Origin: Roseibium aestuarii
GTDB taxonomy: Bacteria > Pseudomonadota > Alphaproteobacteria > Rhizobiales > Stappiaceae
Length of the DNA stretch: 64,000 nucleotides
Reading direction: 5' to 3'
Assembly: GCF_008477545.1 (NCBI RefSeq)
Contig: NZ_VORA01000001.1
Location: forward strand, 930,001 to 994,000
The notes under the pieces were generated by a model. It was not told where the DNA came from. It saw only the letters and a list, made by a program, of their open reading frames with translations, and searched no databases. Positions 52,257-62,742 of this stretch are shown piece after piece. The translations under genes and the position numbers were made by a program. Position 1 is the stretch's first letter; each line of letters begins with the position of its first letter.

Positions 52257-54731
52257 TCAGGCCTGAGCCCGCGCGGGGGGAGCCTGCTCCTCGGCATCGT
52301 CCAGCGCGCCGAGGTCTGCCTTGGCGAGGGTGAAGCTGACCCGGGTGCCTTCGCCCACGTCCGATTCAAGCACCAGCTTGCTGCCGTGCAGCTCCACCAG
52401 CGAGCGGGCGATGGCGAGCCCCAGACCGGACCCCTTGTGGGCGCGGGAGAACTGGTTGGCCACCTGGACGAAGGGCTGGGCCAGCCGCTTGATGTCGTCT
52501 TCCGCGATGCCGATCCCGGTGTCCTGGATCGCGAAGCGCACCGTCGTGTCCTGATCGGTCACGGTGAGCGCCACGTTGCCCCCGTCCGGGGTGAATTTCA
52601 CCGCATTGGCCAGAAGGTTCAGCAGCACCTGCTTGAGCGCCCGGCGATCGGCCTGGACGAGCAGGTCGGCCGGTGCCTCGCAGGAGACCTCGATGCTCTT
52701 CTCCCGTGCGGCAGCCGCCATGATGCGGCAGGCATCCTCGGCGGCGGTTGCCGAATCCAGCACTTCCGTGTCGATGGACAGGCGTCCCGCTTCGATCTTG
52801 GACATGTCGAGAATGTCGTCGATGAGTGTGAGCAGGTGGGTGCCCGAATTGTGGATGTCCTGGCAGTAGTCCATGTAGCGGTCGGAGCCGAGCGCGCCGA
52901 ACATCTGCTGGGTCATGATGTCGGAGAAGCCGATGATCGCGTTCAGCGGGGTGCGCAGCTCGTGGGAGATGTTCGCCAGGAACTCGGACTTGGCCCGGTT
53001 GGCTTCCTCGGCCTTGGTCTTCTCGGAATTGTACTTCTCGGCCAGCTCGACCAGTTGCTGCGCCTGGATCTGCAGGGTGCGGCGCGACTTCTGCAGGTCG
53101 GCAACGGTCGCCTTGAGGCGCTTCTCGCGGTCGACCAGCTGTTCCTCGTGACGCTTGAGCTGGGTGATGTCGGTGCCCACCGACACGAAGCCGCCGTCCT
53201 TGGTGCGCCGCTCGGAGATCTGCAGCCAGCGGCCGTCTTCCAGCTGCGCCTCGTAGGATCCGTGGCCGGCAGCACCCGTGGCACTGCCTTCGCTGACCTG
53301 GATGGGCGTGGAGGAGATCGGGCCGTTGGCGGCAAAGGCCATCACGTCCCGATAGGGCGTGCCCGGGCGAACCGCATGGTTCGGCAGGTTGTGCAGGGCC
53401 TGATAGTTCGAGTTGCAGATCACCAGCTCGTTGCGGGCGTTCCACAGGACGAAGGCCTCGGAAATCGTCTCGATGGCATCGCGCAGGCGCAGATCGGCGG
53501 TGCGGCTCTGTTCGGCCAGCTCATGCTGCTCGGTCACGTCGATGCAGATGCCGATGAGATGGGGTTCGCTGCGCCCCGGCTCGTGCTGGATCTCGCCGCG
53601 GGCCCGCAGCCAGATCCAGCGGCCTTCCGCGTGGCGCATGCGGAAGGTCTTGTCCACGGTCGCCTCACCGGTGCTCAGAAGGTCTTCGGCCAGCTTGAAG
53701 AGGTCGATGTCGTCGCCATGGGCGATCTCGGACACTTCGGCGAAGGAGAGGATGTCATCCTTCGGAGCCCGGCCCAGAAGCTCGTAGAGCGACGCCGACC
53801 AGAACATCCGGCCACGCGCCAGGTCCCAGTCGAAGAGCCCGCATCGGCCGTGGGTGAGGGCGGCGTCGATCCGGCCACGGGTCGAGGCATACATGTCATC
53901 GGCCTGCTCGGCGCGGGTCGACTGGGCGTAGAAGGCGTAGATGAGCACCAGGAGCACGCAGGCCGTGCCCACGAAGAGCGTGACATTGATCGACAGGTCC
54001 GAGCGCCATTCGGCGAAGACCAGCTGTTCGGACTGGAGCACGGCCAGCATGCCGAGATCCGAACCCAGATGATGCACGGTCACGAAGGTTTCGGCCGGCG
54101 GGGTGCCGTGCAGGGTCGTCGGCACGCTGAGAACACCGGCGCGCTCGCCGAAGATCAGCAGGGGCTGCGGCGACTTGAAGAGATCGCTGAGCGGCAGGCC
54201 CTCGAGCGTCGACTGCAGCGGGGCGCTGGCCACGATCCGGCCCTGGGTATCGGCCAGCAGCACGGTGCGGCCGTTGCTGGTTGCCCCTGATGGCAGGCTG
54301 TCGGCGAGGATGCGCTTCAGGGCCGAGCGGTAGCCGAGTTCGGGAAGCTCGTTGCTGGTCGCGTCCAGCTTGGCCGAGATGGCGGTGGCAATGAGGGCGA
54401 TCTGGTCCCGGGCATCACGCTCCACGTCCTGATAGGCAAAGGACAGGGCCAGCGCCCGATAGGTCGCAAGGCAGGCGATGAAGATCAGGCAGAGCAGGGG
54501 GATCAGCCGGCGCATGATCGGCTCGGAGCGGAAGAGGCTCTGATAGGCGGGGTGGCGCCAGAACCGCAGGCTGTCGCGCAGCGCGGCCCGTTCGGCGCGC
54601 CCGGGGCGGTTCCGGTTCCGGTCGTGATCTTCCGGTCGCCCCATGAGGAGGGCGGCGGTCAGATCCAGAGCCATGAATGGAATCCGAACAATGCGCCGCA
54701 CGGACGCGCTGCCGGCAAATGCCCGCGCCAT
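52257..54731 (-). CDS. PAS-domain sensor histidine kinase
   Basis: The 824-residue protein has a basic N terminus with FWRHPAYQSLFRSEPIMRRLIP, a membrane helix (about 75-97), an extracytoplasmic domain of about 150 residues, a second helix (LFVGTACVLLVLIYAFYA), two PAS domains (about 285-405 and 415-530), a coiled coil, and the kinase core: SHELRTPLNAIIGFSD, NLLANAVKFTP, QDTGIGIAEDD and GSGLGLAIA. No receiver domain is attached. Rhizobial genomes have a similar kinase beside glnE and pepN. The start may be internal (54674). Partner regulator unknown. Confidence 0.88.
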   Translation of the reverse strand: MARAFAGSASVRRIVRIPFMALDLTAALLMGRPEDHDRNRNRPGRAERAALRDSLRFWRHPAYQSLFRSEPIMRRLIPLLCLIFIACLATYRALALSFAYQDVERDARDQIALIATAISAKLDATSNELPELGYRSALKRILADSLPSGATSNGRTVLLADTQGRIVASAPLQSTLEGLPLSDLFKSPQPLLIFGERAGVLSVPTTLHGTPPAETFVTVHHLGSDLGMLAVLQSEQLVFAEWRSDLSINVTLFVGTACVLLVLIYAFYAQSTRAEQADDMYASTRGRIDAALTHGRCGLFDWDLARGRMFWSASLYELLGRAPKDDILSFAEVSEIAHGDDIDLFKLAEDLLSTGEATVDKTFRMRHAEGRWIWLRARGEIQHEPGRSEPHLIGICIDVTEQHELAEQSRTADLRLRDAIETISEAFVLWNARNELVICNSNYQALHNLPNHAVRPGTPYRDVMAFAANGPISSTPIQVSEGSATGAAGHGSYEAQLEDGRWLQISERRTKDGGFVSVGTDITQLKRHEEQLVDREKRLKATVADLQKSRRTLQIQAQQLVELAEKYNSEKTKAEEANRAKSEFLANISHELRTPLNAIIGFSDIMTQQMFGALGSDRYMDYCQDIHNSGTHLLTLIDDILDMSKIEAGRLSIDTEVLDSATAAEDACRIMAAAAREKSIEVSCEAPADLLVQADRRALKQVLLNLLANAVKFTPDGGNVALTVTDQDTTVRFAIQDTGIGIAEDDIKRLAQPFVQVANQFSRAHKGSGLGLAIARSLVELHGSKLVLESDVGEGTRVSFTLAKADLGALDDAEEQAPPARAQA

Positions 54732-54900
54732 CGGAAAATCGCCCCGATTTCGTTGAAGTGATGGTTCTCATCGGCAAGCCCCTTGCCGAATCACTTCATT
54801 TGAATCCACGAGCGGGCGTTTGTCCAGAGTGCCCAAGAAAAAAATGGTTAACGCCGAAAGCTGAAAACAGCCAAGATGTTAACAGTTTGTCGAGCGCTGC

Positions 54901-57540
54901 CTATTGCAGGCAGCGTTCGACGATATCACGGCAGTCGCGGGAAAGATTTTCCGCCTCGGCAAGGCTGCGCAGCGTCTTTTCAGCAAGGTCAGATCTGACA
55001 GTGTCGTAAGCACGCCAGGATCGGAAACACGTCAATAGTCTTGACGCAACCTGAGGATTTCTTGCGTCGAGCTTGAGAGCCTGTGCCGCCGCGAAAGCAA
55101 ACCCCGCCCCGTCCTTGCGGGCGAACTGCACGGGATTGCCCGTGGCGAAGGCATGAACGAGGGCGCGGACGCGGTTCGGATTGCCTTCGTCGAAGAGTGC
55201 GTGCCGTGTCAGCGCCTCCACCCGTTCCAGCGCATCGCCGGCAGGGGAGGTCGCCTGCACCATGAACCACTTGTCGAGGGCAAGTGCAGAAGTGGCATGG
55301 CGGGCGCGGAAGTCCTCCAGTGCTGCTTCGGCCGCAGGCATTCCCTCATGCACCAGCAGGGTCAGGGCCGCCAGCCGGTCGGTCATGTTTGTGGCGGTCT
55401 CGTAGCGACGGGCGACGAGATCCGCGTCATCGGCCTCTCCGGAAACGGCGAGGAAGGTCAGCGCCTGATTGGCGAGTGCCCGTGCCCCGGCCTGGTCGGC
55501 TCCCGGATCGAAGCTGCCCTGAGGGCGCAGGGCTTCGATCTCCCGAAGCAGGGTCAGGTGGTCGCGGGCGATCCGGCGCCTCAGTCCCTGACGCAGGTCG
55601 TGGATCTGCTCCGGCGCTACGTCCTTGCCCTTCTCGCGCGCCAGATCCGCCTCGCCCGGCAGTTGCAGCGCCAGCGCCTTGAAGGCCGGATCGAGGCTCT
55701 GGTCCGCCAGAAGCTGACCGAAGACCTGCGAGATCAGAGTGGAGTCCTCTGGCGCGGATGTCCCGCCCTGAAGCGCCCGCAGAAGATGGCGGGTGACGAG
55801 GGTCTGGCTTGCCTGCCACCGGTTGAAGGGATCCCGGTCATGGCCGGCGCGGAAGGCGATGTCGCTTTCGTCCTCCTCCACCTCGAGGCGCACGGGAGCC
55901 GAGAAGTCCCGCAGCAGCGAGAGCACCGGGCGGTGCGGGATGCCGGAGAAGGTCACCGTCTGCTTGCGGTGTTCGAGGACGAGGCAGTCCCCGCGTACGC
56001 TCATCCCCTCGATAGAGGTGGGCGTCATGTCCGCGCCGTTTGGCCCGAGCAGGCCGAAGCGCAGCGGAATGACTGCCGGCGCCGACGACGGCTGGCCGGG
56101 CAGGGGCGCGATGTCCTGGGTCAGCTCGAGGGTCAGCGTTCCGGCCGCCGCATCATGCCGGCTTGCCACCGTCACCAGTGGCGTTCCCGCCTGCTCGTAC
56201 CAGATGGCGAAGGCGCCGAGGTCCTGGCCCGAGCTTTCCGCGAAACAGGCGAGGAAGGCTTCGATGGTGGTCGCCTCGCCGTCGTGGCGGCGGAAATAGA
56301 GGTCCATGCCCTGCCGGAAAGTCTCTGCGCCCAGCAGCGTCTTCAGCATGTGGACGACCTCGGCCCCCTTCTCATAGACCGTGGCTGTGTAGAAGTTGTT
56401 GATTTCCGTGTATTTGCGCGGGCGCACCGGATGGGCGAGCGGCCCTGCATCCTCCGGGAACTGATGGGCCTTCAGCAGGCGCACGTCGGCGATCCGCTTC
56501 ACCGGCCGCGACCGCATGTCCGACGAGAACTCCTGATCCCGGAAGACGGTCAGGCCTTCCTTCAGGCACAGCTGGAACCAGTCGCGGCAGGTGATGCGGT
56601 TTCCGGTCCAGTTGTGGAAGTATTCGTGGGCGATCACCGCCTCGATATTGGCGTAGTCCTGATCGGTGGCCGTATCCTGGTCGGCCAGAACATACTTGTC
56701 GTTGAAGATGTTCAGGCCCTTGTTTTCCATCGCGCCCATGTTGAAGTCGGACACGGCGACGATGTTGAAGACGTCAAGATCATATTCGCAGCCGAAGACC
56801 TCCTCGTCCCAGCGCATGGAGCGCTTCAGGCTGTCCATGGCCCAGTCGCACAGGCTTTCCTTGCCGTGTTCCACATAGATGCCGAGGTCCACCGCGCGGC
56901 CGGAGCGGGTCTGGAACCGATCTGTCACGCAGGCGAGATCGCCGGCCACCATCGCGAAGAGATAGGACGGCTTGGGATGCGGGTCATGCCAGATCGCGAA
57001 ATGCCGGTCCGGCTTGTCCGAAACCGGACCGCTCTCCACCGGATTGCCGTTGCCGAGCAGGATCGGGCATTCCGACCGTTTTGCCTCGATCCGGGTCGTG
57101 TAGACGGCAAGCACGTCCGGCCGGTCGAGGAAATAGGTAATGCGGCGGAACCCCTCCGCCTCGCACTGGGTGCAATAGGTGCCCGAGGAGCGGTAGAGGC
57201 CTTCGAGCCGCGTGTTGGCATCCGGATCCACCTTCGTCACGATTTCCAGCTCGAAGGGCCCCTCCGGCGGGGCGAGCAGCACCAGCTGCTCCGGCGTCAC
57301 GGTGAAGTCGTCCCGGTGGACCGACGCGCCATCGAGCGCAAGGCCCACCAGCTCCAGATCCCCGCCCTCCAGCACGAGCGGCGTGCCCGGCGCCGTCTCG
57401 TCGCGGCGGCGGAGCGCCAGGCGGCTGGTGATCTGCGTTGCCCGGGGCGAGAGCTGGATGTCGAGGGCGACCGTCTCGATGGTGTAGCGGGCGGGCGAAT
57501 AGTCTTCCAGACGGATGACCGGGGCGGTGTCTGTGCGCAT
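54901..57540 (-). CDS. pepN: Aminopeptidase N (M1 zinc metallopeptidase)
   Basis: The 879-residue cytoplasmic enzyme removes N-terminal residues from peptides. The exopeptidase motif GAMENKGLNIFN and the zinc motif HEYFHNWTGN with the downstream Glu in LKEGLTVFRDQEF are intact. The N-terminal beta domain and the C-terminal DUF3458-type helical domain give the usual E. coli PepN length. The ATG at 57540 (MRTDTAPV) was chosen because a further 16 upstream residues lack resemblance to the family. The alpha/beta hydrolase gene lies 65 bp upstream on the same strand, so they may be one transcript. Confidence 0.94.
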   Translation of the reverse strand: MRTDTAPVIRLEDYSPARYTIETVALDIQLSPRATQITSRLALRRRDETAPGTPLVLEGGDLELVGLALDGASVHRDDFTVTPEQLVLLAPPEGPFELEIVTKVDPDANTRLEGLYRSSGTYCTQCEAEGFRRITYFLDRPDVLAVYTTRIEAKRSECPILLGNGNPVESGPVSDKPDRHFAIWHDPHPKPSYLFAMVAGDLACVTDRFQTRSGRAVDLGIYVEHGKESLCDWAMDSLKRSMRWDEEVFGCEYDLDVFNIVAVSDFNMGAMENKGLNIFNDKYVLADQDTATDQDYANIEAVIAHEYFHNWTGNRITCRDWFQLCLKEGLTVFRDQEFSSDMRSRPVKRIADVRLLKAHQFPEDAGPLAHPVRPRKYTEINNFYTATVYEKGAEVVHMLKTLLGAETFRQGMDLYFRRHDGEATTIEAFLACFAESSGQDLGAFAIWYEQAGTPLVTVASRHDAAAGTLTLELTQDIAPLPGQPSSAPAVIPLRFGLLGPNGADMTPTSIEGMSVRGDCLVLEHRKQTVTFSGIPHRPVLSLLRDFSAPVRLEVEEDESDIAFRAGHDRDPFNRWQASQTLVTRHLLRALQGGTSAPEDSTLISQVFGQLLADQSLDPAFKALALQLPGEADLAREKGKDVAPEQIHDLRQGLRRRIARDHLTLLREIEALRPQGSFDPGADQAGARALANQALTFLAVSGEADDADLVARRYETATNMTDRLAALTLLVHEGMPAAEAALEDFRARHATSALALDKWFMVQATSPAGDALERVEALTRHALFDEGNPNRVRALVHAFATGNPVQFARKDGAGFAFAAAQALKLDARNPQVASRLLTCFRSWRAYDTVRSDLAEKTLRSLAEAENLSRDCRDIVERCLQ

Positions 57541-57605
57541 GAGGCGGCTCCTGAGGAGAACGGACGGCTGCGGGCAGGGCCGCGCCATCCGGGGTCGGGA
57601 CGGGC

Positions 57606-58502
57606 TTACCGGGTCGGATCGGCAGCCAGGTCAAGAAGATGGGCGACCAGAGCGCTCTGCGGATCGGCAAGCGGGTCGATCACCGCGAAATGGTTCGCGC
57701 CGGGCACGATGTCCAGTCGGGTCTGCGTGTCGGAGGTGTCCTGTCCCCAGACCGCGCAAAGGCTTCGAGACTGGCGCAGGTATTCCTGAGACTCATCCCC
57801 GCCGACCACTGCAACAAGCCGCGTCCCCGCAGGTGGCTTCCGCAACAGCGGCGAGGCGGCCTTGGCACTGGCCTCCGTCATGCCAAGAGCGCCGTTGACC
57901 GACGTCGCCACCAGGGGAACGAGATCGAAGAGGCCGGAAATCGGCAGACCGCGGCTGCACAGGTCCGCTGGCAGCGCAGGACCACCCGGAACGGCGCGGG
58001 CCCAGTCGGTGGCCATCAGCTCGGCGGTGAGGTGACCGCCGGCCGAGTGCCCGGTAACAAGCAGCGGTCTGCCGAAACGCGCATGGAGATGCACCGCAAG
58101 GGACCTGAGGTCGTCGGTGATCTCCGCCACCGTCACCGCCGGGCACAGCCGGTAATTGGCAATCACCACATCGAAGCCATGGGCATTGAGCCCGGCAGCC
58201 ATGTGGGAAAAAGCCTCCCGCGACAGGGCCTGCCAGTAGCCGCCGTGGATGAAGAGCGCGGTGCGCGAGCGCGCTTCCGTGCCGGCCTTGCGGGGGAAGA
58301 TGTCATAGGTGTGGCGCGCATCCGGACCATAGCTCTGGGCGAGCAGGGCGTCCGGGCGCTCAGTGCGATAGGCGGTGGCGCGGGCGTGCCAGGCGGCGAT
58401 CAGCTCGGGATGCTCGGGCACACGGGCCCGGTTGTTGTATTCCGCCTCAAGGCGGGCATCGAGGGCGGGTGCGGATCCGGGGACGGAAGGGGCGGACGTC
58501 AT
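57606..58502 (-). CDS. Alpha/beta hydrolase
   Basis: The 298-residue enzyme shows the oxyanion-hole motif HGGYW and the nucleophile elbow GHSAGG, with the catalytic His in ANHFAVID. This set is typical of the hormone-sensitive-lipase/kynurenine-formamidase-like group. The catalytic acid is not certain (VGGDES region). Substrate unknown; arylformamidase or carboxylesterase are options. Confidence 0.85.
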   Translation of the reverse strand: MTSAPSVPGSAPALDARLEAEYNNRARVPEHPELIAAWHARATAYRTERPDALLAQSYGPDARHTYDIFPRKAGTEARSRTALFIHGGYWQALSREAFSHMAAGLNAHGFDVVIANYRLCPAVTVAEITDDLRSLAVHLHARFGRPLLVTGHSAGGHLTAELMATDWARAVPGGPALPADLCSRGLPISGLFDLVPLVATSVNGALGMTEASAKAASPLLRKPPAGTRLVAVVGGDESQEYLRQSRSLCAVWGQDTSDTQTRLDIVPGANHFAVIDPLADPQSALVAHLLDLAADPTR

Positions 58503-58757
58503 GGCGGCTGGAGCCTGTCTTGTTTATTTCGGACAGCAGTTGAAGCATTTCGCGACAGCGGCGGCAAGGGCAGGCAGGAAGGTGCGCGGGGCTCTGGAAC
58601 CTTCTGCGCTGATCGGGCGTTTCGTCCCTTGTCACAGCGTGACCGCGACACTTCCCTTGCGTCCTTTTCCTTGCATCCTTTGACAGGGCTTGGTCTGATC
58701 CCCACGTAGGAGAGCGCAACGGCACGACAAAACCTCCCCCGATAAAAGGACAAAGGC

Positions 58758-59249
58758 ATGAGCCGCCTAGACAGTTTCATCCGCAGGCTGACCGCCCAGA
58801 AGATCCTGCTCGAGCATGTGGCCGAGCAGGTGAAGGAGGTTCCCGGACCGATCCTCGAACTGGGCCTCGGCAATGGTCGCACCTATGATCACCTGCGCGA
58901 GATCCTGCCCGGCCGGGACATTTATGTCTTCGACCGGGATCTGGCCTGCCATCCGAGCTGCATTCCTGAAGGCGACTTCATGATCTTCGGCGAGATCCGC
59001 GACACGCTTGCCTTCTGCGAGCCGCGGATCGGCGAGAAGGCGGCCTTCATCCATGCCGACATCGGCTCCGGCGACCCCACCACCGATCTGGCCACCCAGA
59101 GCTGGCTGTCTCCCCTGATCGACGACCGCTGCAAGCCCGGCGGTTACGTGCTCTCGGGCCTCGCCCTGGATCTTCCCGGCTTCGAGGAACTGGAGAAGCC
59201 GGAAGGGATCCGCCCCGGTCGTTATCACCTCTACCGCAAGAAGGCCTGA
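58758..59249 (+). CDS. Class I SAM-dependent methyltransferase-like protein
   Basis: The 163-residue protein contains PILELGLGNGRTYDHLRE, the glycine-rich SAM-binding loop, and YVFDRDL, the acidic strand-2 end, followed by ADIGSGDPTTDLA and PGGYVLSGLAL. It is short for a methyltransferase and lacks an obvious substrate domain, so activity is uncertain. AAAGGAC precedes the ATG by 8 nt. It is divergent from the hydrolase gene. Confidence 0.8.
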   Translation: MSRLDSFIRRLTAQKILLEHVAEQVKEVPGPILELGLGNGRTYDHLREILPGRDIYVFDRDLACHPSCIPEGDFMIFGEIRDTLAFCEPRIGEKAAFIHADIGSGDPTTDLATQSWLSPLIDDRCKPGGYVLSGLALDLPGFEELEKPEGIRPGRYHLYRKKA

Positions 59250-59371
59250 CCGGCGGGAGCGCCGTTTCCGGACGTCATGACGAACTGTCCGTTGCCTTGG
59301 CTCCGGGGAGCCTTTACCTCCTCGGGTCAGGGCGGCGTGCCGCCACTCCGCAGTGTCTCGAAGAGGTTGTC

Positions 59372-60553
59372 ATGTCCGCCCCGCTCCACGGTGTGAAGGT
59401 CATCGAACTTGCCCGCATTCTCGCCGGTCCCTGGATCGGCCAGACCCTTGCCGATCTCGGCGCGGACGTGATCAAGGTCGAGAGCCCCGACGGGGATGAC
59501 ACCCGCGGCTGGGGCCCCCCCTTTCTGGAAACCGAGGACGGATCGAAGGGCGATGCGGCCTATTTCCACTCCTGCAACCGGGGCAAGCGGTCGATCACCG
59601 TCGACTTCCGCACCGAGGAGGGCCAGGAAATCGTCCGCCGGCTGGTGGCCGATGCGGATGTGCTCATCGAGAACTTCAAGCTCGGCGGCCTGAAGAAATA
59701 CGGCCTCGACTACGACAGCCTGAAGGCCGTCAATCCGCGCCTGATCTATGCCTCGGTCACCGGCTTCGGCCAGGAAGGGCCCTATGCCCACCGGGCCGGC
59801 TATGACTTCATGATCCAGGGCATGGGCGGCATCATGGACCTGACCGGCGACCCGCAGGGCGAGCCGCAGAAGATCGGCGTCGCCTTTGCCGACATCTTCA
59901 CCGGCCTCTATGGCGTGATCGGCGTGCTGGCGGCCCTGCGCAAGCGGGACGAGACGGGCGTCGGCGAACATGTGGACCTTGCCCTGCTCGACAGCCTGAC
60001 CGGTGTCCTGGCCAATCAGGCTCTCAACTATTTCGTCTCCGGCACGGCGCCCAAGCGTCTGGGCAACGCCCATCCCAACATCGTGCCCTATCAGGTCTTT
60101 GCGGTCGCCGATGGACATGTGATCGTGGCGGTGGGCAACGACGGCCAGTTCCGCAAATTTTGCGAGATCCTTGGGGGTGCCGCTCTGGCCGACGATCCCG
60201 CCTATGCCACCAATGCGGCCCGTGTCGCGAACCGCTCCACCCTCGTGCCCCTGCTGGAAGAGCGCATGGCGACCTTCCGGCGTGACGAACTGCTCGAGGC
60301 GCTCGAGGAGCGTGCGGTCCCCGGCGGTCCGATCAATTCGGTGGCCGATGTCTTCGCCGATCCGCAGGTGACCTTCCGCAAGATGCGCGTCGATCTGCCG
60401 GCGACCGGCGTCAAGGGCGGCACCGCCCCCTCGATCCGTACGCCGCTGAAGTTCTCCGACAGTGACCTGGTGCTGGAACGCGCCGCGCCGCGCCTCGGTG
60501 AACACACGGACGAGATCCTCGCGGAACTGGGCCTGCCCAAAAGAGCCGGATGA
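59372..60553 (+). CDS. CaiB/BaiF-family CoA-transferase
   Basis: The 393-residue class III CoA-transferase moves CoA between carboxylic acids through a Glu/Asp-linked intermediate. The start GVKVIELARILAGPWIGQTLADLGADVIKVE is diagnostic; GLDYDSLKAVNPRLIYASVTGFGQ-GPY and AGYDFMIQGMGGIMDLTG include the catalytic Asp (YDF). GEHVDLALLDSLTG follows. AGAGG precedes the ATG. Substrate cannot be predicted: itaconate, glutarate and formyl/oxalyl-CoA types share these motifs. Confidence 0.9.
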   Translation: MSAPLHGVKVIELARILAGPWIGQTLADLGADVIKVESPDGDDTRGWGPPFLETEDGSKGDAAYFHSCNRGKRSITVDFRTEEGQEIVRRLVADADVLIENFKLGGLKKYGLDYDSLKAVNPRLIYASVTGFGQEGPYAHRAGYDFMIQGMGGIMDLTGDPQGEPQKIGVAFADIFTGLYGVIGVLAALRKRDETGVGEHVDLALLDSLTGVLANQALNYFVSGTAPKRLGNAHPNIVPYQVFAVADGHVIVAVGNDGQFRKFCEILGGAALADDPAYATNAARVANRSTLVPLLEERMATFRRDELLEALEERAVPGGPINSVADVFADPQVTFRKMRVDLPATGVKGGTAPSIRTPLKFSDSDLVLERAAPRLGEHTDEILAELGLPKRAG

Positions 60554-60846
60554 GCGGTCGGGCCGCTCCAGCCCGTGAAAATGTGTCGCAAGGTGAGGTT
60601 TTCTGCCGAAAATGCCGCGGACGGAAAGCGAAACCATGTGGGCAGCGCACATTTCGTTACCAAAGTGGATCTGGACGCCGCCCCCCGGAGCCTCTACATC
60701 CGGGGCATGCCAACCTGCGAGGGGCAAGGGTTCATTTGCTTTTGAGCCCTAGCCTTGCGGGTGTGCCCCGAACCTGATCCAGCCCTTGGGCGGGACACCG
60801 GCAAGTCGCCGCGCGGGGCGGGAAAGATGTTCCGGGGACCGTCCGC

Positions 60847-62742
60847 ATGGCACTGAGCTTGAAACGCCGCTATCTGAAGATGCCGCTGACGCGGATCGTC
60901 TCCTTCACCTTCGGCGGTTTCGTGGCCCTGTCCATCGCCCTGGTCCTGTTCCTGTCGGTCAAGGCGAATGTCCGTAACACCTTCTCCCTGCTGAACGACA
61001 AGGCGATCCTGCTCACCTCCTCCATGGAAGAGCGCCTGCGCGATCACTTCCTCGCCGTCGAGCAGGCGGTCACCGATCTGCGCCCCTTCTTCGAGCGCGG
61101 CGAGATCGACTTCAACGACAAGGATGCCGGCCTGGAGCTGATGAAGGTGGCCGTTGCCACCTCGTCGCGGCTCACTGTCCTGGTCGCGACCGATCTCAAG
61201 GGCGAGAACTTCGGCGTCTTTCAGGCGCCCAATGGCCGGCTCTGGCCATTCAAGCGCCAGCTTCCCCCCGGCGGTGACCGCACCTATGTGCTGCCCGACC
61301 TGACCGCGGCGTCCGGCCCGACCTGGGGCCCGATCCTCAACAACGACATCGGCCAGTTCGCCAACGTCTCCGTTCCCATCGTCCGCAATGGCCGGATGAT
61401 CGGCACCCTGACGGCCGCAAGCTCCCTCGACAGTCTGGCCGAGTCCATCCGCTCCCTCGACGAAGGGGTGGAGAACACCACCTTCGTCATGGTCAATGGG
61501 GACGAGATCCTCGTCCATTCCGACCGGGATGCCTTCCAGTCCGGTGGCAAGGGTCAGGCGCCGCTTCCCGCCAGCGCCGAAGCCTTTGGCGATCCCGTTC
61601 TGGCCCAGCTGGCGCAAGCTGATGTCCTCGACGGCTTTGCCAAGGCCGCCCGGCTCGGCATCGAGGTCAGCCGACTGGAACTGGGACGGCGGGACTATGT
61701 GATCATGAAGGCCGTTGTTCCCGGCTACAGTACAGAGCCCTGGGTGATCGGCCAGTACTTCCGCGGCGCGACCATCTCCCGCGAGGTCGAGCGCCTCATG
61801 GGCTCAGCGCTCGTGGGCATCGCGGCCATGATCATCGCTGCGCTCGTGGCCTTCTGGCTGGGGCGCGTGGTCGCCCGGCCCCTGAAGAAACTGGCCGAGC
61901 AGTCGCGAGCCGTCGCGACCCTGTCGCTGGAGAATGTGGATCCCTTGCCCCGGTCCCGCGTCGCGGAACTGGATCAGGTGGCCCAAGCCTTCAATTCCAT
62001 GGTGGTGGGGCTGCGGGCGATGAACACCTACGTGCCTCGCTCCCTGTTCCACAAGCTGATGCGCCTCGGTGGCAGCCAGGCCGCCGATGCCCGCGAGGCC
62101 CGGCTGACCATCCTCTTCACCGATATTGTCGGCTTCACCGCTCTGTCGGAGACCATGAGTGCCGCCCAGACTGCGCGCTATCTCAACGCCCATTTCGCCG
62201 TGCTTGTGGCTGCCGTCGAGGACGAGGGCGGCACTGTGGACAAGTTCATCGGCGACGGCATGCTGGCCTTCTGGGGCGCGCCCGACGCCCGATCCGATCA
62301 CGCGGAGGCCGCCGTGCGGGCCGCGCGACGCATCGCGCGGGATCTGGAGGTCTTCAACGATCAGGCCAGCGCCCGGGGCGAGCCTTGCGTGCGCATGCGC
62401 ATCGGCATCCACACCGGTCCGGCCGTCGTTGGGAACGTTGGCGCGCTTGACCGCTGGAACTACACCGTCGTCGGCGACACGGTGAATGTCACCGAGCGGC
62501 TGCAGACCCTGGGGCGCGAGCTTGGCAGTGGCGACGGGGTCGTCATCCTCGCAAGTGCCGACACGGTCGCCGAATTGCCCGGGGAACGCGGCGCGGAGCG
62601 GGCAGGGGACTTCTCCCTGCGTGGACGTTCGACCCAGCTCGAGGTTTTCAAGCTCGATCCCGCGGCTGTCCCCGACACCGCAGCCGGAACCCAGCGCCGG
62701 GTCGCCGGGGGCGGGAGCTTCCCCCCGTCTGCCGCCGAATAG
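60847..62742 (+). CDS. Receptor-type class III adenylate/guanylate cyclase
   Basis: The 631-residue protein has a membrane helix (about 15-40), a large extracytoplasmic Cache-like sensor (about 42-310), a second helix (LVGIAAMIIAALVAFWLG), a HAMP domain and a C-terminal class III cyclase domain. Catalytic elements are intact: metal Asp in FTDIVGFTALSE, base-selecting Lys in DKFIGDGMLAFWG with the second metal Asp, and NYTVVGDTVNVTERLQ with the transition-state Asn and Arg. Lys with Thr fits ATP use, hence cAMP. The ligand is unknown. Confidence 0.9.
   Translation: MALSLKRRYLKMPLTRIVSFTFGGFVALSIALVLFLSVKANVRNTFSLLNDKAILLTSSMEERLRDHFLAVEQAVTDLRPFFERGEIDFNDKDAGLELMKVAVATSSRLTVLVATDLKGENFGVFQAPNGRLWPFKRQLPPGGDRTYVLPDLTAASGPTWGPILNNDIGQFANVSVPIVRNGRMIGTLTAASSLDSLAESIRSLDEGVENTTFVMVNGDEILVHSDRDAFQSGGKGQAPLPASAEAFGDPVLAQLAQADVLDGFAKAARLGIEVSRLELGRRDYVIMKAVVPGYSTEPWVIGQYFRGATISREVERLMGSALVGIAAMIIAALVAFWLGRVVARPLKKLAEQSRAVATLSLENVDPLPRSRVAELDQVAQAFNSMVVGLRAMNTYVPRSLFHKLMRLGGSQAADAREARLTILFTDIVGFTALSETMSAAQTARYLNAHFAVLVAAVEDEGGTVDKFIGDGMLAFWGAPDARSDHAEAAVRAARRIARDLEVFNDQASARGEPCVRMRIGIHTGPAVVGNVGALDRWNYTVVGDTVNVTERLQTLGRELGSGDGVVILASADTVAELPGERGAERAGDFSLRGRSTQLEVFKLDPAAVPDTAAGTQRRVAGGGSFPPSAAE

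Noticed and set aside
52386-54290. 634-codon plus-strand frame opposite the PAS kinase
   Set aside because: Antisense to intact kinase motifs; no signal peptide, ribosome-binding site or domain.
54841-54900. CtrA box near GTTAAC sequences upstream of the PAS kinase
   Set aside because: The TTAA units do not have the 7-bp spacing of the TTAA-N7-TTAA site.
55153-57789. 878-codon plus-strand frame opposite pepN
   Set aside because: Antisense to the zinc motif region of pepN and compositionally odd; shadow.
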